A stretch of DNA of 64,000 nt from Streptomyces sp. NBC_00536. Lineage in GTDB: Bacteria > Actinomycetota > Actinomycetes > Streptomycetales > Streptomycetaceae. The notes under the pieces are model-generated. The model was not told the DNA's origin. It searched no databases and saw only the letters and a program-made list of their open reading frames with translations. The first letter of the stretch is position 1; each line of letters begins with the position of its first letter. The stretch covers positions 1,984,001-2,048,000 of the forward strand of contig NZ_CP107819.1 of the NCBI RefSeq assembly GCF_036346295.1, given 5' to 3'. Below, in pieces: positions 24,433-33,556 of this stretch. Made by a program: the position numbers and the translations under genes.

Positions 24433-24890
24433 GCCGTCTTCCTCTCCGCGTCGCCCAGCACCTGGGCGGTCGCGTCCTTCCACGCCATCCAGCTCAGCAG
24501 AGCACACTTGACCCGCGCGGGAAACTTGGCGACACCGGCGAACGCGACCGCGTCCTCCAGTACCTCTTCCATGGCCTCGTCGGGCTCGATCTTGCCCTTC
24601 GACTGCATCAGCTCCAGGAAGGTCTCCTGGATCCGGCGCGCGTCGGCGAGGTCCTTGCCGACCAGCAGCTCGTTCAGTACGGACGCGCTGGCCTGGCTGA
24701 TGGAGCAGCCCTGGCCCTCGTAGGAGACGTCGGTCAGCGTCTCGCCGTCGTACTTCACGCGCAGCGTGATCTCGTCACCGCACGTCGGGTTGACGTGGTG
24801 CACCTCGGCGTCGCCGTCGCGCAGGCCACGCCCGTGCGGGTGCTTGTAGTGGTCCAGGATCAGTTCCTGGTACATCGAATCCAGCTTCAC
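24429..24890 (-). CDS. sufU: Iron-sulfur cluster assembly protein SufU
   Basis: The 153-residue IscU/SufU-family protein carries the conserved cysteines C37 (P-T-C-G-D), C62 (Q-G-C-S-I-S) and C129 (V-K-C-A-L-L), plus D39. The insertion between the second and third cysteines marks the Gram-positive SufU type, which is a zinc-dependent sulfur acceptor for SufS rather than a scaffold. It follows sufS by 25 bases, a short CCT/CGT-rich stretch, and overlaps the next gene. Confidence 0.95.
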   Translation of the reverse strand: MKLDSMYQELILDHYKHPHGRGLRDGDAEVHHVNPTCGDEITLRVKYDGETLTDVSYEGQGCSISQASASVLNELLVGKDLADARRIQETFLELMQSKGKIEPDEAMEEVLEDAVAFAGVAKFPARVKCALLSWMAWKDATAQVLGDAERKTA

Positions 24891-24915
24891 AGCGTCCTCG
24901 TCGTCCTCGTCCTCG

Positions 24916-26172
24916 TCAGCCGAAGAAGTTCCGTACGTGCTCCAGCCCGTCGATCAGTGCGTCGACCTCGGCAGGAGAGGAGTACAGGTAGAACGACGCT
25001 CGCGTGGTCGCGGGAATTCCGTAGCGCAGGCAGACGGGGCGCGCGCAGTGGTGTCCCACGCGGACCGCGATGCCCTGCTCGTCCAGGACCTGGCCGACGT
25101 CGTGCGGGTGGATGTCGCCGAGCACGAAGGAGATGGCCGCGCCGCGGTCCTCGGCCGTGGTGGGGCCGATGATCCGCAGGTCGGGGACTTCGAGCAGGCG
25201 CTTGACCGCGTACTCGGTGATCGCGTGCTCGTGCGCGGCGATCTTGTCCATGCCGATCGCGGTCAGGTAGTCCACGGCCGCGCCGAGGCCGACGGCCTGG
25301 GCGATCGGGGGCGTACCCGCCTCGAACTTGTGCGGTGCGGGGGCGTAGGTCGAGGCGTGCATCGACACGGTCTCGATCATCTCGCCGCCACCGAGGAACG
25401 GCGGCAGGTCCTCCAGCAGCTCCTGGCGTCCCCACAGGACGCCGATGCCGGTCGGGCCGCACATCTTGTGGCCGGTGAAGGCCACGAAGTCGGCGCCGAG
25501 CGCCTGTACGTCGAGCGGCATGTGCGGAGCGGCCTGCGAGGCGTCGATCAGCACCAGGGCGCCGACCTCCTGCGCGCGCCGGACGATCTGCTCGACCGGG
25601 TTGACCGTGCCCATGATGTTGGAGACCAGCGTGAAGGAGACGATCTTCGTCTTCTCCGTGATGACCTCTTCGATGTTGGACAGGTCGAGGCGGCCGTCGT
25701 CGGTGAGGCCGAACCACTTCAGCTTCGCGCCGGTGCGCTGCGAGAGCAGCTGCCACGGCACGATGTTGGAGTGGTGCTCCATCTCCGTGATGGCGATCTC
25801 GGTCTCGCGGTCGACCCGGTAGGGCTCGTCCGCCCAGCCGAGCATGTTCGCGACCAGGTTGAGCGACTCCGAGGCGTTCTTGGTGAAGATCACCTCGTCG
25901 CGGCTCGGCGCGTTGATGAAGGCGGCGACCTTGTCGCGGGCGCCCTCGTACAGCGCCGTGGCCTCCTCGGCGAGCACGTGCACGCCGCGGTGGACGTTGG
26001 CGTTGTGCTGCTCGTAGTACTCGTTCAGCGCGTCGAGCACCTGGCGCGGCTTCTGCGAAGTCGCCGCGTTGTCCAGATAAACGATCTTCTTCCCGTCGTG
26101 GACCACACGATCCAGCAGGGGGAAGTCCTTGCGGATCGCCTCGATGTCGAGGAGGCCAGGCAGCTGTGTCAC
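24916..26172 (-). CDS. sufS: Cysteine desulfurase SufS
   Basis: The 418-residue class V PLP enzyme of the group II (SufS) type has Schiff-base lysine K236 (F-T-G-H-K-M-C-G-P-T-G) and active-site cysteine C376 (R-V-G-H-H-C-A-R-P). It also has the early D-N-A-A-T-S-Q motif. It takes sulfur from cysteine and passes it to SufU for cluster assembly on SufBCD. Its ATG at 26172 overlaps the sufC stop by four bases (ATGA), so SufC and SufS are made together. Confidence 0.96.
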   Translation of the reverse strand: MTQLPGLLDIEAIRKDFPLLDRVVHDGKKIVYLDNAATSQKPRQVLDALNEYYEQHNANVHRGVHVLAEEATALYEGARDKVAAFINAPSRDEVIFTKNASESLNLVANMLGWADEPYRVDRETEIAITEMEHHSNIVPWQLLSQRTGAKLKWFGLTDDGRLDLSNIEEVITEKTKIVSFTLVSNIMGTVNPVEQIVRRAQEVGALVLIDASQAAPHMPLDVQALGADFVAFTGHKMCGPTGIGVLWGRQELLEDLPPFLGGGEMIETVSMHASTYAPAPHKFEAGTPPIAQAVGLGAAVDYLTAIGMDKIAAHEHAITEYAVKRLLEVPDLRIIGPTTAEDRGAAISFVLGDIHPHDVGQVLDEQGIAVRVGHHCARPVCLRYGIPATTRASFYLYSSPAEVDALIDGLEHVRNFFG

Positions 26173-26936
26173 GCGGTAGCGCCACCCTTCGTGCTGTACG
26201 CCTCGTAGCCTTCGGCCTCCAGCTTGTCGGCGAGTTCGGCGCCGCCGGACTCGACGATGCGGCCCTCGGAGAAGACGTGGACGAAGTCGGGCTTGATGTA
26301 ACGGAGGATCCGCGTGTAGTGCGTGATCAGCAGGGTGCCGACCTCGCCGGTCTCGCGGACGCGGTTGACGCCCTCGGAGACCTGGCGCAGCGCGTCGACG
26401 TCGAGGCCGGAGTCGGTCTCGTCGAGGATCGCGATCTTCGGCTTGAGGAGCTCCAGCTGGAGGATCTCGTGGCGCTTCTTCTCACCGCCGGAGAAGCCCT
26501 CGTTGACGTTGCGCTCGGCGAAGGCCGGGTCCATCTGGAGCTGCTCCATCGCGGACTTGACCTCCTTCACCCAGGTGCGCAGCTTGGGGGCCTCGCCGCG
26601 GATCGCCGTGGCCGACGTACGCAGGAAGTTGGAGACCGAGACGCCGGGGACCTCGACCGGGTACTGCATGGCGAGGAAGACGCCCGCGCGGGCACGCTCG
26701 TCGACGGACATCTCCAGGACGTCTTCGCCGTCGAGGGTCACGGTGCCACCGGTGATGGTGTACTTCGGGTGACCGGCGAGCGAGTACGCGAGGGTGGACT
26801 TGCCGGAGCCGTTCGGACCCATGATGGCGTGCGTCTCACCCTGCTTGACGGTGAGGTCGACGCCCTTGAGGATCTCGCGGGCGCCGTTTTCGGCCTCGAC
26901 GGAGACGTGCAGGTCGTGGATTTCAAGCGTTGCCAT
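26169..26936 (-). CDS. sufC: Fe-S cluster assembly ATPase SufC
   Basis: The 255-residue ABC-type ATPase has Walker A G-P-N-G-S-G-K-S-T (40-48), the signature F-S-G-G-E (148-152) and Walker B I-A-I-L-D-E-T-D (169-176). The E-T-D-S-G-L-D segment after Walker B is typical of SufC rather than transporter ATPases. It powers rearrangement of the SufB-SufD scaffold. It lies seven bases after the Rieske gene. Confidence 0.96.
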   Translation of the reverse strand: MATLEIHDLHVSVEAENGAREILKGVDLTVKQGETHAIMGPNGSGKSTLAYSLAGHPKYTITGGTVTLDGEDVLEMSVDERARAGVFLAMQYPVEVPGVSVSNFLRTSATAIRGEAPKLRTWVKEVKSAMEQLQMDPAFAERNVNEGFSGGEKKRHEILQLELLKPKIAILDETDSGLDVDALRQVSEGVNRVRETGEVGTLLITHYTRILRYIKPDFVHVFSEGRIVESGGAELADKLEAEGYEAYSTKGGATA

Positions 26937-26943
26937 GGATACC

Positions 26944-27261
26944 TCAGGACTCCTGGGTGAGGGAGACGAGCACGTCGTCCCCTTCGATCTTTACGGGGTA
27001 TACGGGGACGGGACGCGTCGCCGGAAGGCCGGACGGCTTGCCGGTCCGCAGATCGAACGCCGAGCCGTGCAGCCAGCATTCGATCATGCAGTCGTCGACC
27101 TCGCCCTCCGAGAGGGAGACGTTCGCGTGCGAGCAGATGTCGTTGATCGCGAACACCTCCCCCTCGGTGAGGACGACGGACACCGGCGTGCCGTCGAGTT
27201 CCACCCGCTTGGGGGTGTCCTTCTCCAGCTCGCTCAGCGCACAGGCCTTGACGTACGTCAT
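26944..27261 (-). CDS. Rieske-type [2Fe-2S] ferredoxin in the suf operon
   Basis: This 105-residue single-domain Rieske protein has cluster ligands C43-S-H45 and C62-W-L-H65. It is related to the ferredoxin subunit of non-heme iron oxygenases. Its place between sufD and sufC is usual in actinobacteria. It might carry electrons for cluster assembly or be an early client, which is inference. Its ATG shares one base with the sufD stop (TGATG). Confidence 0.93.
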   Translation of the reverse strand: MTYVKACALSELEKDTPKRVELDGTPVSVVLTEGEVFAINDICSHANVSLSEGEVDDCMIECWLHGSAFDLRTGKPSGLPATRPVPVYPVKIEGDDVLVSLTQES

Positions 27262-28472
27262 CAGACGGACGCCTGCAGCTCGGCGTCGATCTTCGCCAGC
27301 AGGCGCTCCTCGATGTCGTCGACACCGATCTGCTGGACCAGCTCGGCGAAGAAGCCGCGCACGACCAGGCGGCGGGCTTCGTCGGCCGGGATGCCGCGGG
27401 ACTGCAGGTAGAAGAGCTGCTCGTCGTCGAAGCGGCCGGTCGCGGAGGCGTGGCCGGCGCCGACGATCTCGCCGGTCTCGATCTCCAGGTTCGGCACCGA
27501 GTCGACCCGCGCGCCGTCCGTGAGGACGAGGTTGCGGTTCATCTCGTAGGTGTCGGTGCCCTCGGCGGTCTTCTCGATCAGGACGTCGCCGATCCAGACC
27601 GCGTGCGCGTCCTGGCCCTGCAGCGCGCCCTTGTAGACCACGTGGGACTTGCAGTGCGGGGCACCGTGGTCGACCAGGAGGCGGTGCTCCTGGTGCTGGC
27701 CCTGGTCGGTGAAGTACAGGCCGAGCAGCTCGGCCTCGCCGCCGGGACCGGCGTAGTTCACGCGCGGGTGCAGCCGGACGAGGTCGCCGCCGAAGGTGAT
27801 CACGATCGACTTGAAGGTGGCGTCACGGCCGACCAGCGCGTTGTGCTGGGAGCAGTGGACGGCGGTGTCGTCCCAGTCCTGGACCGAGACCACGGTGAGC
27901 TTGGCGCCGTCGCCGACCAGGAAGTCGACGTTGGCGGCGCGCACGCCGTCACCGGTGTGGTCGATGACGATGATCGCCTCGGCGAAGGCCTGCACGTCGA
28001 AGACGGTGTGACCGAAGGTGGTGCCGCCCTCGCCGTGGAGGGAGACGCGCACCGGCTCGGTGAGCACCGCCTCCTTGGGCACGGTGACGACCGTGGCCTT
28101 GGCGAACGACGAGAACGCCTGGGCCGCGACGCGGTCGACCGGCGTACCGGCCTTGCCGACGCGGGCGTCGTCGCGGTCCACCGACTCGATGGTGACGCCT
28201 TCGGGCGCATCGATCTGCGCCTTCATGGTGCCGTTGGCGACCGCGGTGCCGTCGTGGAGACCGCGCAGGCGGGCCAGCGGGGTGAAGCGCCACTCCTCCT
28301 CACGGCCGTGGGGCACGGGGAAGTCCGCCACGTCGAAGGACGGGGGCGCGCTCATCCGGGTGGCGACGGTGGATTCGGCGGCCACCGCGATCGCGCCGGC
28401 GGTGGTCGAACCCGCCGCGGGGGTACCTCCCTGGACCGTCTGGTCCTGGGGAGCGTTCTGAGCCTCTGCCAT
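27261..28472 (-). CDS. sufD: Fe-S cluster assembly protein SufD
   Basis: The 403-residue protein has an N-terminal helical part with the conserved R-E-E-E-W-R-F-T-P-L motif, a right-handed beta-helix core and the C-terminal SufB/SufD signature (S-R-G-I-P-A-D-E-A-R-R-L-V-V-R-G-F-F). It contains the A-G-H-A-S-A-T-G-R-F segment with the functionally conserved histidine. With SufB and SufC it forms the assembly scaffold. The start at 28472 leaves 71 bases after sufB. Confidence 0.95.
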   Translation of the reverse strand: MAEAQNAPQDQTVQGGTPAAGSTTAGAIAVAAESTVATRMSAPPSFDVADFPVPHGREEEWRFTPLARLRGLHDGTAVANGTMKAQIDAPEGVTIESVDRDDARVGKAGTPVDRVAAQAFSSFAKATVVTVPKEAVLTEPVRVSLHGEGGTTFGHTVFDVQAFAEAIIVIDHTGDGVRAANVDFLVGDGAKLTVVSVQDWDDTAVHCSQHNALVGRDATFKSIVITFGGDLVRLHPRVNYAGPGGEAELLGLYFTDQGQHQEHRLLVDHGAPHCKSHVVYKGALQGQDAHAVWIGDVLIEKTAEGTDTYEMNRNLVLTDGARVDSVPNLEIETGEIVGAGHASATGRFDDEQLFYLQSRGIPADEARRLVVRGFFAELVQQIGVDDIEERLLAKIDAELQASV

Positions 28473-28543
28473 GGCTGTCGTCTTGCTCTCTTCCTGCGTC
28501 GTGCGTCAAAGGGATCTGCGCTGCGGGGTGGGCGGCGGCCGGA

Positions 28544-29959
28544 TTAGCCGACCGAACCCTCCATCTGCAGCTCGATCAGCCGGTTCAGCTCCAGCGCGTA
28601 CTCCATGGGCAGCTCGCGCGCGATCGGCTCGACGAAGCCGCGCACGATCATGGCCATCGCCTCGAACTCCGTCAGACCGCGGCTCATCAGGTAGAAGAGC
28701 TGGTCGTCGGAGACCTTGGAGACGGTGGCCTCGTGGCCCATGGACACGTCGTCCTCGCGGACGTCCACGTACGGGTACGTGTCCGAGCGGGAGATCGTGT
28801 CGACGAGGAGCGCGTCACACAGCACGTTGGACTTGGAGCCGTGCGCGCCCTCGCCGATCTCGACCAGACCGCGGTACGAGGTGCGGCCACCGCCCCGCGC
28901 CACCGACTTGGAGACGATGTTCGAGGAGGTGTTCGGCGCCATGTGGACCATCTTGGAGCCGGCGTCCTGGTGCTGGCCCTCGCCCGCGAAGGCGATGGAG
29001 AGGGTCTCGCCCTTGGCGTGCTCGCCCATCAGGTAGACGGCCGGGTACTTCATGGTGACCTTGGAACCGATGTTGCCGTCGATCCACTCCATGGTCGCGC
29101 CCTCGTACGCCACGGCGCGCTTGGTGACCAGGTTGTAGACGTTGTTCGACCAGTTCTGGATCGTCGTGTAGCGGCAGCGGCCGCCCTTCTTCACGATGAT
29201 CTCGACGACGGCGCTGTGCAGCGAGTCCGAGGAGTAGATCGGCGCGGTGCAGCCCTCGACGTAGTGGACGTAGGCGTCCTCGTCGACGATGATCAGCGTC
29301 CGCTCGAACTGGCCCATGTTCTCCGTGTTGATGCGGAAGTAGGCCTGGAGCGGGATGTCGACCTTGACGCCCTTGGGGACGTAGATGAACGAGCCGCCCG
29401 ACCACACGGCGGTGTTCAGCGAGGCGAACTTGTTGTCGCCGACCGGGATGACCGTGCCGAAGTACTCCTGGAAGAGCTCCGGGTGCTCCTTGAGCGCGGT
29501 GTCCGTGTCGAGGAAGATCACGCCCTGCTCCTCCAGGTCCTCACGGATCTGGTGGTAGACGACCTCGGACTCGTACTGGGCCGCGACACCGGCGACGAGG
29601 CGCTGCTTCTCCGCCTCCGGGATGCCGAGCTTGTCGTACGTGTTCTTGATGTCCTCGGGCAGGTCCTCCCAGGAAGCGGCCTGCTTCTCGGTCGAACGCA
29701 CGAAGTACTTGATGTTCTGGAAGTCGATGCCGGAGAGGTCGGAGCCCCAGTTCGGCATGGGCTTCTTGTCGAAGAGCTTCAGGCCCTTGAGGCGGAGCTT
29801 CAGCATCCACTCGGGCTCGGACTTCTTCCCCGAGATGTCGCGGACGACCTCTTCGGACAGGCCTCGCTTGGCAGCCTCGCCGGCCGCGTCGGAGTCGGCC
29901 CAGCCGTATTCGTAGGTGCCCAGGCCATCCAGCTCAGGGTGAGCAATCTCCGTGGTCAT
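28544..29959 (-). CDS. sufB: Fe-S cluster assembly protein SufB
   Basis: The 471-residue scaffold protein starts at ATG 29959 ([16 protein letters not shown]); the longer frame upstream has no coding character and crosses sufR. The core shows [25 protein letters not shown] (a conserved cysteine region) and the C-terminal [12 protein letters not shown]. It builds Fe-S clusters with SufD and SufC. Its start overlaps the sufR stop as ATGA, so regulator and scaffold are co-translated. Confidence 0.96.
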   Translation of the reverse strand: MTTEIAHPELDGLGTYEYGWADSDAAGEAAKRGLSEEVVRDISGKKSEPEWMLKLRLKGLKLFDKKPMPNWGSDLSGIDFQNIKYFVRSTEKQAASWEDLPEDIKNTYDKLGIPEAEKQRLVAGVAAQYESEVVYHQIREDLEEQGVIFLDTDTALKEHPELFQEYFGTVIPVGDNKFASLNTAVWSGGSFIYVPKGVKVDIPLQAYFRINTENMGQFERTLIIVDEDAYVHYVEGCTAPIYSSDSLHSAVVEIIVKKGGRCRYTTIQNWSNNVYNLVTKRAVAYEGATMEWIDGNIGSKVTMKYPAVYLMGEHAKGETLSIAFAGEGQHQDAGSKMVHMAPNTSSNIVSKSVARGGGRTSYRGLVEIGEGAHGSKSNVLCDALLVDTISRSDTYPYVDVREDDVSMGHEATVSKVSDDQLFYLMSRGLTEFEAMAMIVRGFVEPIARELPMEYALELNRLIELQMEGSVG

Positions 29960-30735
29960 GCGGGGTTCCTCCCGGCGGTGCGTACAGAAGCTGATGCTGA
30001 TGTGTCGGTCTGTGGGGCGTGCGCGGCGGGCCCGGCGCTTCCTGGAATGAAGGTCGTGCACACCCCGTCGCCGTGCGCGATGGTGGCGAGCCGTTGCACG
30101 TGCGTCCCGAGCAGGCGGGAGAAGACCTCGGTCTCCGCCTCGCACAGCTGTGGGAACTGCTCGGCCACGTGGGCGACCGGGCAGTGGTGCTGGCAGAGCT
30201 GCTCTCCACTGTGCGGCCCCGGGGCGCTCTTCGCCGTAGCAGCGTACCCGTCCACGGTCAACGCCCTGGCAAGGGCCTCGGTGCGGTCCGCGGGATCCGC
30301 CGCTTCGACCGCTGCCCGGTAGGCCACCGCTTGCGCGTCCAGCCTCGCCCTGGCGAAGGCGGCCACCGCCGCCTCGCCCTGCTCCCCGCCGCCCGCGGAC
30401 TGCGCGATCCAGCGCAGGGCCTCGGTGGCGAGGGCGTCGTAGGACTGGTCGAAGGCGTCCCGGCCGCAGTCGGTGAGCGCGAAGACCTTGGCGGGCCTGC
30501 CCCGGGTCCGGGCGCCGTACACCCGCTGTTCCCGGGAGGCGACCACGTCGTCGGCGACGAGGGCGTCCAGGTGGCGCCGGACGGCGGCCTGGGTGAGGCC
30601 GAGCCGCTGGGCCAGGTCGGCGACGGTCGACGGACCGTGGTCCAGGATCGACCGCGCGACCCGGTTGCGGGTGGACCGCTCTCCGGTCGCGAGTTCCCCG
30701 TGGGGAGCCTCGGTCAGCCGTTCGCCGTATTTCAC
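29956..30735 (-). CDS. sufR: Fe-S-sensing repressor of the suf operon
   Basis: The 259-residue protein has an N-terminal winged helix (about residues 22-90; [20 protein letters not shown]). The C-terminal cysteine cluster C181-x3-C185-x12-C198 (C-Q-H-H-C-P and Q-L-C-E-A-E), with a further C226, matches the [4Fe-4S] ligand set of SufR. SufR represses suf genes when its cluster is intact and lets go when Fe-S supply fails. It is the first gene of the operon; its GTG start at 30735 touches a CAAC-N6-GTTG site, so it most likely represses itself and the whole operon. Confidence 0.93.
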   Translation of the reverse strand: MKYGERLTEAPHGELATGERSTRNRVARSILDHGPSTVADLAQRLGLTQAAVRRHLDALVADDVVASREQRVYGARTRGRPAKVFALTDCGRDAFDQSYDALATEALRWIAQSAGGGEQGEAAVAAFARARLDAQAVAYRAAVEAADPADRTEALARALTVDGYAATAKSAPGPHSGEQLCQHHCPVAHVAEQFPQLCEAETEVFSRLLGTHVQRLATIAHGDGVCTTFIPGSAGPAAHAPQTDTSASASVRTAGRNPA

Positions 30736-30757
30736 AACGCCATTGTTGCGTAATTAC
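30735..30757 (-). promoter_or_regulatory. SufR operator (CAAC-N6-GTTG) and probable -10 region of the suf operon
   Basis: CAAC-GCCATT-GTTG occupies 30735-30748, its end sharing the first base of the sufR start codon. It matches the CAAC-N6-GTTG consensus known for cyanobacterial SufR. Just upstream on the minus strand, GTAATTAC (30750-30757) is the only AT-rich hexamer here and fits a -10 box (TAATTA, 30751-30756). The transcript would have at most a few leader bases. Confidence 0.75.
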
Positions 30758-30774
30758 CCGGGGCCCGACAAGCC

Positions 30775-30807
30775 GTGATGGAGGCCACCCCTGGTGGCCT
30801 CCATCAC
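30775..30807 (-). terminator. Terminator of the FNT gene
   Basis: A perfect 15-bp stem (30775-30789 with 30793-30807) and a 3-base loop lie 39 bases past the FNT stop on the minus strand, just before the suf promoter. Confidence 0.8.
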
Positions 30808-30845
30808 TAAGGGTTACCTTATTTGTCGACGCAGCGTGACGCCGG

Positions 30846-31637
30846 TCAACCGGAAGCGATTACTCCGCGCTCGCGCCGTGCGCCGCCCGTGAACCAGTAC
30901 ACGGCCCCCACCAGCAGACCTCCGCCCACGATGTTTCCGGGCACGGTGAACATCAGGTTCCGAAAAAGGTCACCGAATCCGGCCTGACCGTCCAGGATCG
31001 CCAGACTGAAAACGGCCATGTTTGCTACACAGTGTTCGAATCCGACCGCCACGAACACCGCCACGGGCAGCCACAGGACGAAAATCTTGGCCGCGTCCCC
31101 GCGCGCCCGGGTGAACATCCAGATCGCCAGGCACACCAGCATGTTGCAGAGCACCGCGCGCCAGAACAGCTGACCGCCGCCGAGCGCCGTCTTCCCGTGC
31201 ACCATCTCCGCCAGCATGGTCCGCGCGGACGGCGAGGAGGTCACGCCCGAGGCGTGCACCATGGCGCCGAAACCGAAGGCTCCCACCAGATTCCCGCTCA
31301 GCGAGAGCCCCCAGGACGAGAGCAGGTCCCTCATCCCGGTCCGGCCCGACAGCGCGCCGACCAGCATGACCATCACATTGCTGGTGAAGAGCTGGGCACC
31401 GGCGAACATCACGATGGTCAGGGCGATCGGGAAAACCCCGCCCTCCAGCAGTTTCACCGCCGCCGAGCCCTTGGCCACGAACGGGGAAACGGCGACCAGC
31501 AGCAGGATCTCCCCGATCCCGATGTAAGCGCCGGCAAGCATCGCCGAGACGAAATAGCGCGTCGGATGCCCGAGATCGTGCGCCTTGTGCTCGGCCTGCC
31601 CCGAGGTGGCTTCAACGTTCTGCGCGATGCTGTTCAC
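30846..31637 (-). CDS. Formate/nitrite transporter (FNT) family channel
   Basis: The 263-residue protein has six membrane helices and FNT landmarks: the L-F-T-S-N motif in helix 2b-3 (A-G-A-Q-L-F-T-S-N) and G-F-E-H-C-V-A-N-M around the conserved central-pore histidine. The family conducts formate, nitrite or hydrosulfide with a proton. The HCxxN rather than HSxxN variant does not settle the substrate. It is transcribed alone on the minus strand, divergent from an ABC exporter and ending next to the suf promoter. Confidence 0.9.
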   Translation of the reverse strand: MNSIAQNVEATSGQAEHKAHDLGHPTRYFVSAMLAGAYIGIGEILLLVAVSPFVAKGSAAVKLLEGGVFPIALTIVMFAGAQLFTSNVMVMLVGALSGRTGMRDLLSSWGLSLSGNLVGAFGFGAMVHASGVTSSPSARTMLAEMVHGKTALGGGQLFWRAVLCNMLVCLAIWMFTRARGDAAKIFVLWLPVAVFVAVGFEHCVANMAVFSLAILDGQAGFGDLFRNLMFTVPGNIVGGGLLVGAVYWFTGGARRERGVIASG

Positions 31638-31745
31638 CTTTCGAAGTTAGGCCCTCCCCCATGCTCCATTCGGTATGAAAAAGTCACGAAAGGGCGGACC
31701 CGTGACCTTCGGGACCCGGGACCTAGGACCCCCTGCGCCCCTCCG

Positions 31746-31758
31746 TAGACTCACCGGC
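31746..31758 (+). promoter_or_regulatory. Probable -10 box of a leaderless ABC transporter transcript
   Basis: TAGACT at 31746-31751 is seven bases before the ATG at 31759, the spacing expected when transcription starts at the start codon. There is no Shine-Dalgarno sequence, which supports leaderless translation. Confidence 0.5.
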
Positions 31759-32685
31759 ATGAGCAACGACCCCGCCGTGGAGATCCGCGGACTGGTGAAG
31801 CGGTACGGCCCCAAAACGGCGGTGGACGGCCTCGACCTCACCGTCCCGAGGGCCTCGGTGACCGCAGTCCTTGGTCCCAACGGCGCGGGCAAGACGACCA
31901 CTGTGGAAATCTGCGAGGGCTACCACCGACCCGACGCCGGATCCGTCCGCGTCCTCGGGCTCGACCCGGTCGCCGACGCCCCGGCACTGCGCCCGCGGAT
32001 CGGCGTGATGCTCCAGTCCGGCGGGGTCTACTCCGGCGCCCGCGCCGTCGAGATGCTGCGCCACATGGCCGCCCTGTACGCCGACCCGCTCGACGTCGGC
32101 ATGCTCGTGGAGCGGCTCGGGCTGGGCGGCTGCGGCCGCACCCCCTACCGCCGCCTCTCCGGCGGCCAGCAGCAGCGCCTGGCCCTCGCCATGGCCGTCG
32201 TCGGCCGCCCCGAGCTGGTCTTCCTCGACGAGCCGACCGCTGGCCTGGACCCGCAGGCCCGCCGCGCGACCTGGGACCTCGTACGGGAACTGCGCTCCGA
32301 CGGGGTCACCGTCGTGCTCACCACCCACCACATGGACGAGGCCGAGCAGCTCGCCGACGAGGTCGCCATCGTCGACGCGGGCCGGGTCATCGTCCACGGC
32401 AGCCCCGAGCGGCTGTGCCGCGGCGGCGCCGAGAACACCCTGCGCTTCACCGGGCGCCCCGCGCTCGACCTCGCCTCGCTGCTCAAGGCACTGCCCGACG
32501 GCACCCAGGCCGCCGAGACCAGCTCCGGCGTCTACCGCCTCACCGGCGACATCGACCCGCGGCTGCTGGCCACGGTCGCCTCCTGGTGCGCCCAGCACGG
32601 GGTCATGCCGGACAGCCTCACGGTGGAGCGGCACACCCTCGAAGACGTCTTCCTGGAACTCACGGGCAAGGAGCTGCGCGCATGA
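31759..32685 (+). CDS. ABC transporter ATP-binding protein (exporter type)
   Basis: The 308-residue ATPase has Walker A G-P-N-G-A-G-K-T-T (39-47), the signature L-S-G-G-Q (133-137), Walker B L-V-F-L-D-E-P (153-159) and an H-loop in T-T-H-H-M-D-E-A. The DrrA/CcmA-like layout with a C-terminal tail fits a drug or lipid exporter of the ABC-2 type. ATG 31759 follows a -10 box directly. The 3' end is duplicated: the last codons and stop recur 92 bases downstream just before the permease. Confidence 0.92.
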   Translation: MSNDPAVEIRGLVKRYGPKTAVDGLDLTVPRASVTAVLGPNGAGKTTTVEICEGYHRPDAGSVRVLGLDPVADAPALRPRIGVMLQSGGVYSGARAVEMLRHMAALYADPLDVGMLVERLGLGGCGRTPYRRLSGGQQQRLALAMAVVGRPELVFLDEPTAGLDPQARRATWDLVRELRSDGVTVVLTTHHMDEAEQLADEVAIVDAGRVIVHGSPERLCRGGAENTLRFTGRPALDLASLLKALPDGTQAAETSSGVYRLTGDIDPRLLATVASWCAQHGVMPDSLTVERHTLEDVFLELTGKELRA

Positions 32686-32785
32686 CGCCGGTCAGCACAG
32701 ACCCTCGCCGGGGGTCCGGGGGTTGTCCCCCGGGAAGACACAGTCTGGAACTCACGGGCAAGGAGCTGCGCGCATGAGCGCCGGT
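32653..32785 (+). repeat. Duplicated ATPase 3' end / permease start junction (92-bp period)
   Basis: A 33-base segment (32653-32685) encoding L-E-L-T-G-K-E-L-R-A and the ATGA junction recurs exactly at 32745-32777. Similarity continues as CGCCGGT against GCGCCGGT, so the first copy lacks one G. The spacer contains a CCGGGGG-TTGT-CCCCCGG hairpin like those in Streptomyces intergenic repeats. Confidence 0.9.
32682..32777 (+). CDS. 31-codon relay ORF between ATPase and permease genes
   Basis: The ORF begins at the ATG that overlaps the ATPase stop (ATGA) and ends at a TGA that overlaps the permease ATG (ATGA). It encodes MTPVSTDPRRGS, a short Gly/Pro stretch and then the copied ATPase tail L-T-G-K-E-L-R-A. 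It most likely exists only as a by-product of the duplication but would keep ribosomes coupled from ATPase to permease. The peptide itself is unlikely to have a function. Confidence 0.4.
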   Translation: MTPVSTDPRRGSGGCPPGRHSLELTGKELRA

Positions 32786-33556
32786 ACGTTCACCCCCGGG
32801 CCGGGGGCCGCGCCCGTGTCCCGCATGATCTTCGCGCAGACCGCGCTGGAGACCCGGATGCTGCTGCGCAACGGCGAACAGCTGCTGCTGACCGTGATCA
32901 TCCCGGCGCTGCTGCTGGTCCTGTTCTCGACGGTGGACATCATCACCGTGCCCGCGAAAGAGGGCGGTGCCGCGAAGTCGGTGGACTTCCTCGCCCCCGG
33001 CGTCCTCGCCCTCGCGGTGATGTCCACCGCCTTCACCGGCCAGGCCATCGCCACCGGTTTCGACCGCCGCTACGGGGTCCTCAAGCGGCTCGGCGCCTCG
33101 CCGCTGCCGCGCCGGGCCCTGCTGACCGCCAAGACCCTGTCGGTCCTGGTCACCGAGGTGCTCCAGATCGCCCTGCTGTCGGTGATCGCGCTCGGCCTCG
33201 GCTGGTCCCCGCAGGGGAACCCCCTGTCCGTGGCCGCGCTGCTGCTGCTCGGCACCGCCGCCTTCTCCGGACTCGGGCTCCTGATGGCGGGCACCCTCAA
33301 GGCCGAGATGACGCTGGCGGCCGCCAACCTGGTGTTCCTGCTGCTGCTGGTCGGCGGCGGGGTGATCGTGCCGATGGAAAAGTTCCCGGAGGCGGTGCGC
33401 TCGGTCCTGGAGCTGCTGCCGATCACGGCCCTCTCCGACGGGCTGCGCGCGGTGCTCCAGCAGGGGTCCGCGCTGCCGTGGGGGGACGCGGCCGTGCTGG
33501 CGGTCTGGTCGGCGCTGGGCCTGGGCGCGGCGGCCCGCTTCTTCCGCTGGGAGTAG
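32774..33556 (+). CDS. ABC-2 type transporter permease
   Basis: The 260-residue protein has about six hydrophobic segments (for example V-I-I-P-A-L-L-L-V-L-F near residue 40 and L-V-F-L-L-L-L-V-G-G-G-V-I-V-P near 185). The L-G-A-S-P-L-P-R motif in the cytoplasmic loop is typical of ABC-2 permeases such as DrrB. It pairs with the ATPase just upstream; together they form an exporter of unknown substrate. The start at ATG 32774 is translationally coupled through the relay ORF. Confidence 0.9.
   Translation: MSAGTFTPGPGAAPVSRMIFAQTALETRMLLRNGEQLLLTVIIPALLLVLFSTVDIITVPAKEGGAAKSVDFLAPGVLALAVMSTAFTGQAIATGFDRRYGVLKRLGASPLPRRALLTAKTLSVLVTEVLQIALLSVIALGLGWSPQGNPLSVAALLLLGTAAFSGLGLLMAGTLKAEMTLAAANLVFLLLLVGGGVIVPMEKFPEAVRSVLELLPITALSDGLRAVLQQGSALPWGDAAVLAVWSALGLGAAARFFRWE

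Noticed and set aside
24893..24918. CCTCGT-rich microsatellite between sufS and sufU
   Set aside because: It is short and overlaps the sufU ribosome binding region; no evidence of more than local sequence bias.
30808..30830. AAGG/CCTT-type dyad after the FNT terminator as an iron box
   Set aside because: The match to the 19-bp DmdR/IdeR consensus is poor and it lies between a terminator and the 3' end of a gene, not at a promoter.
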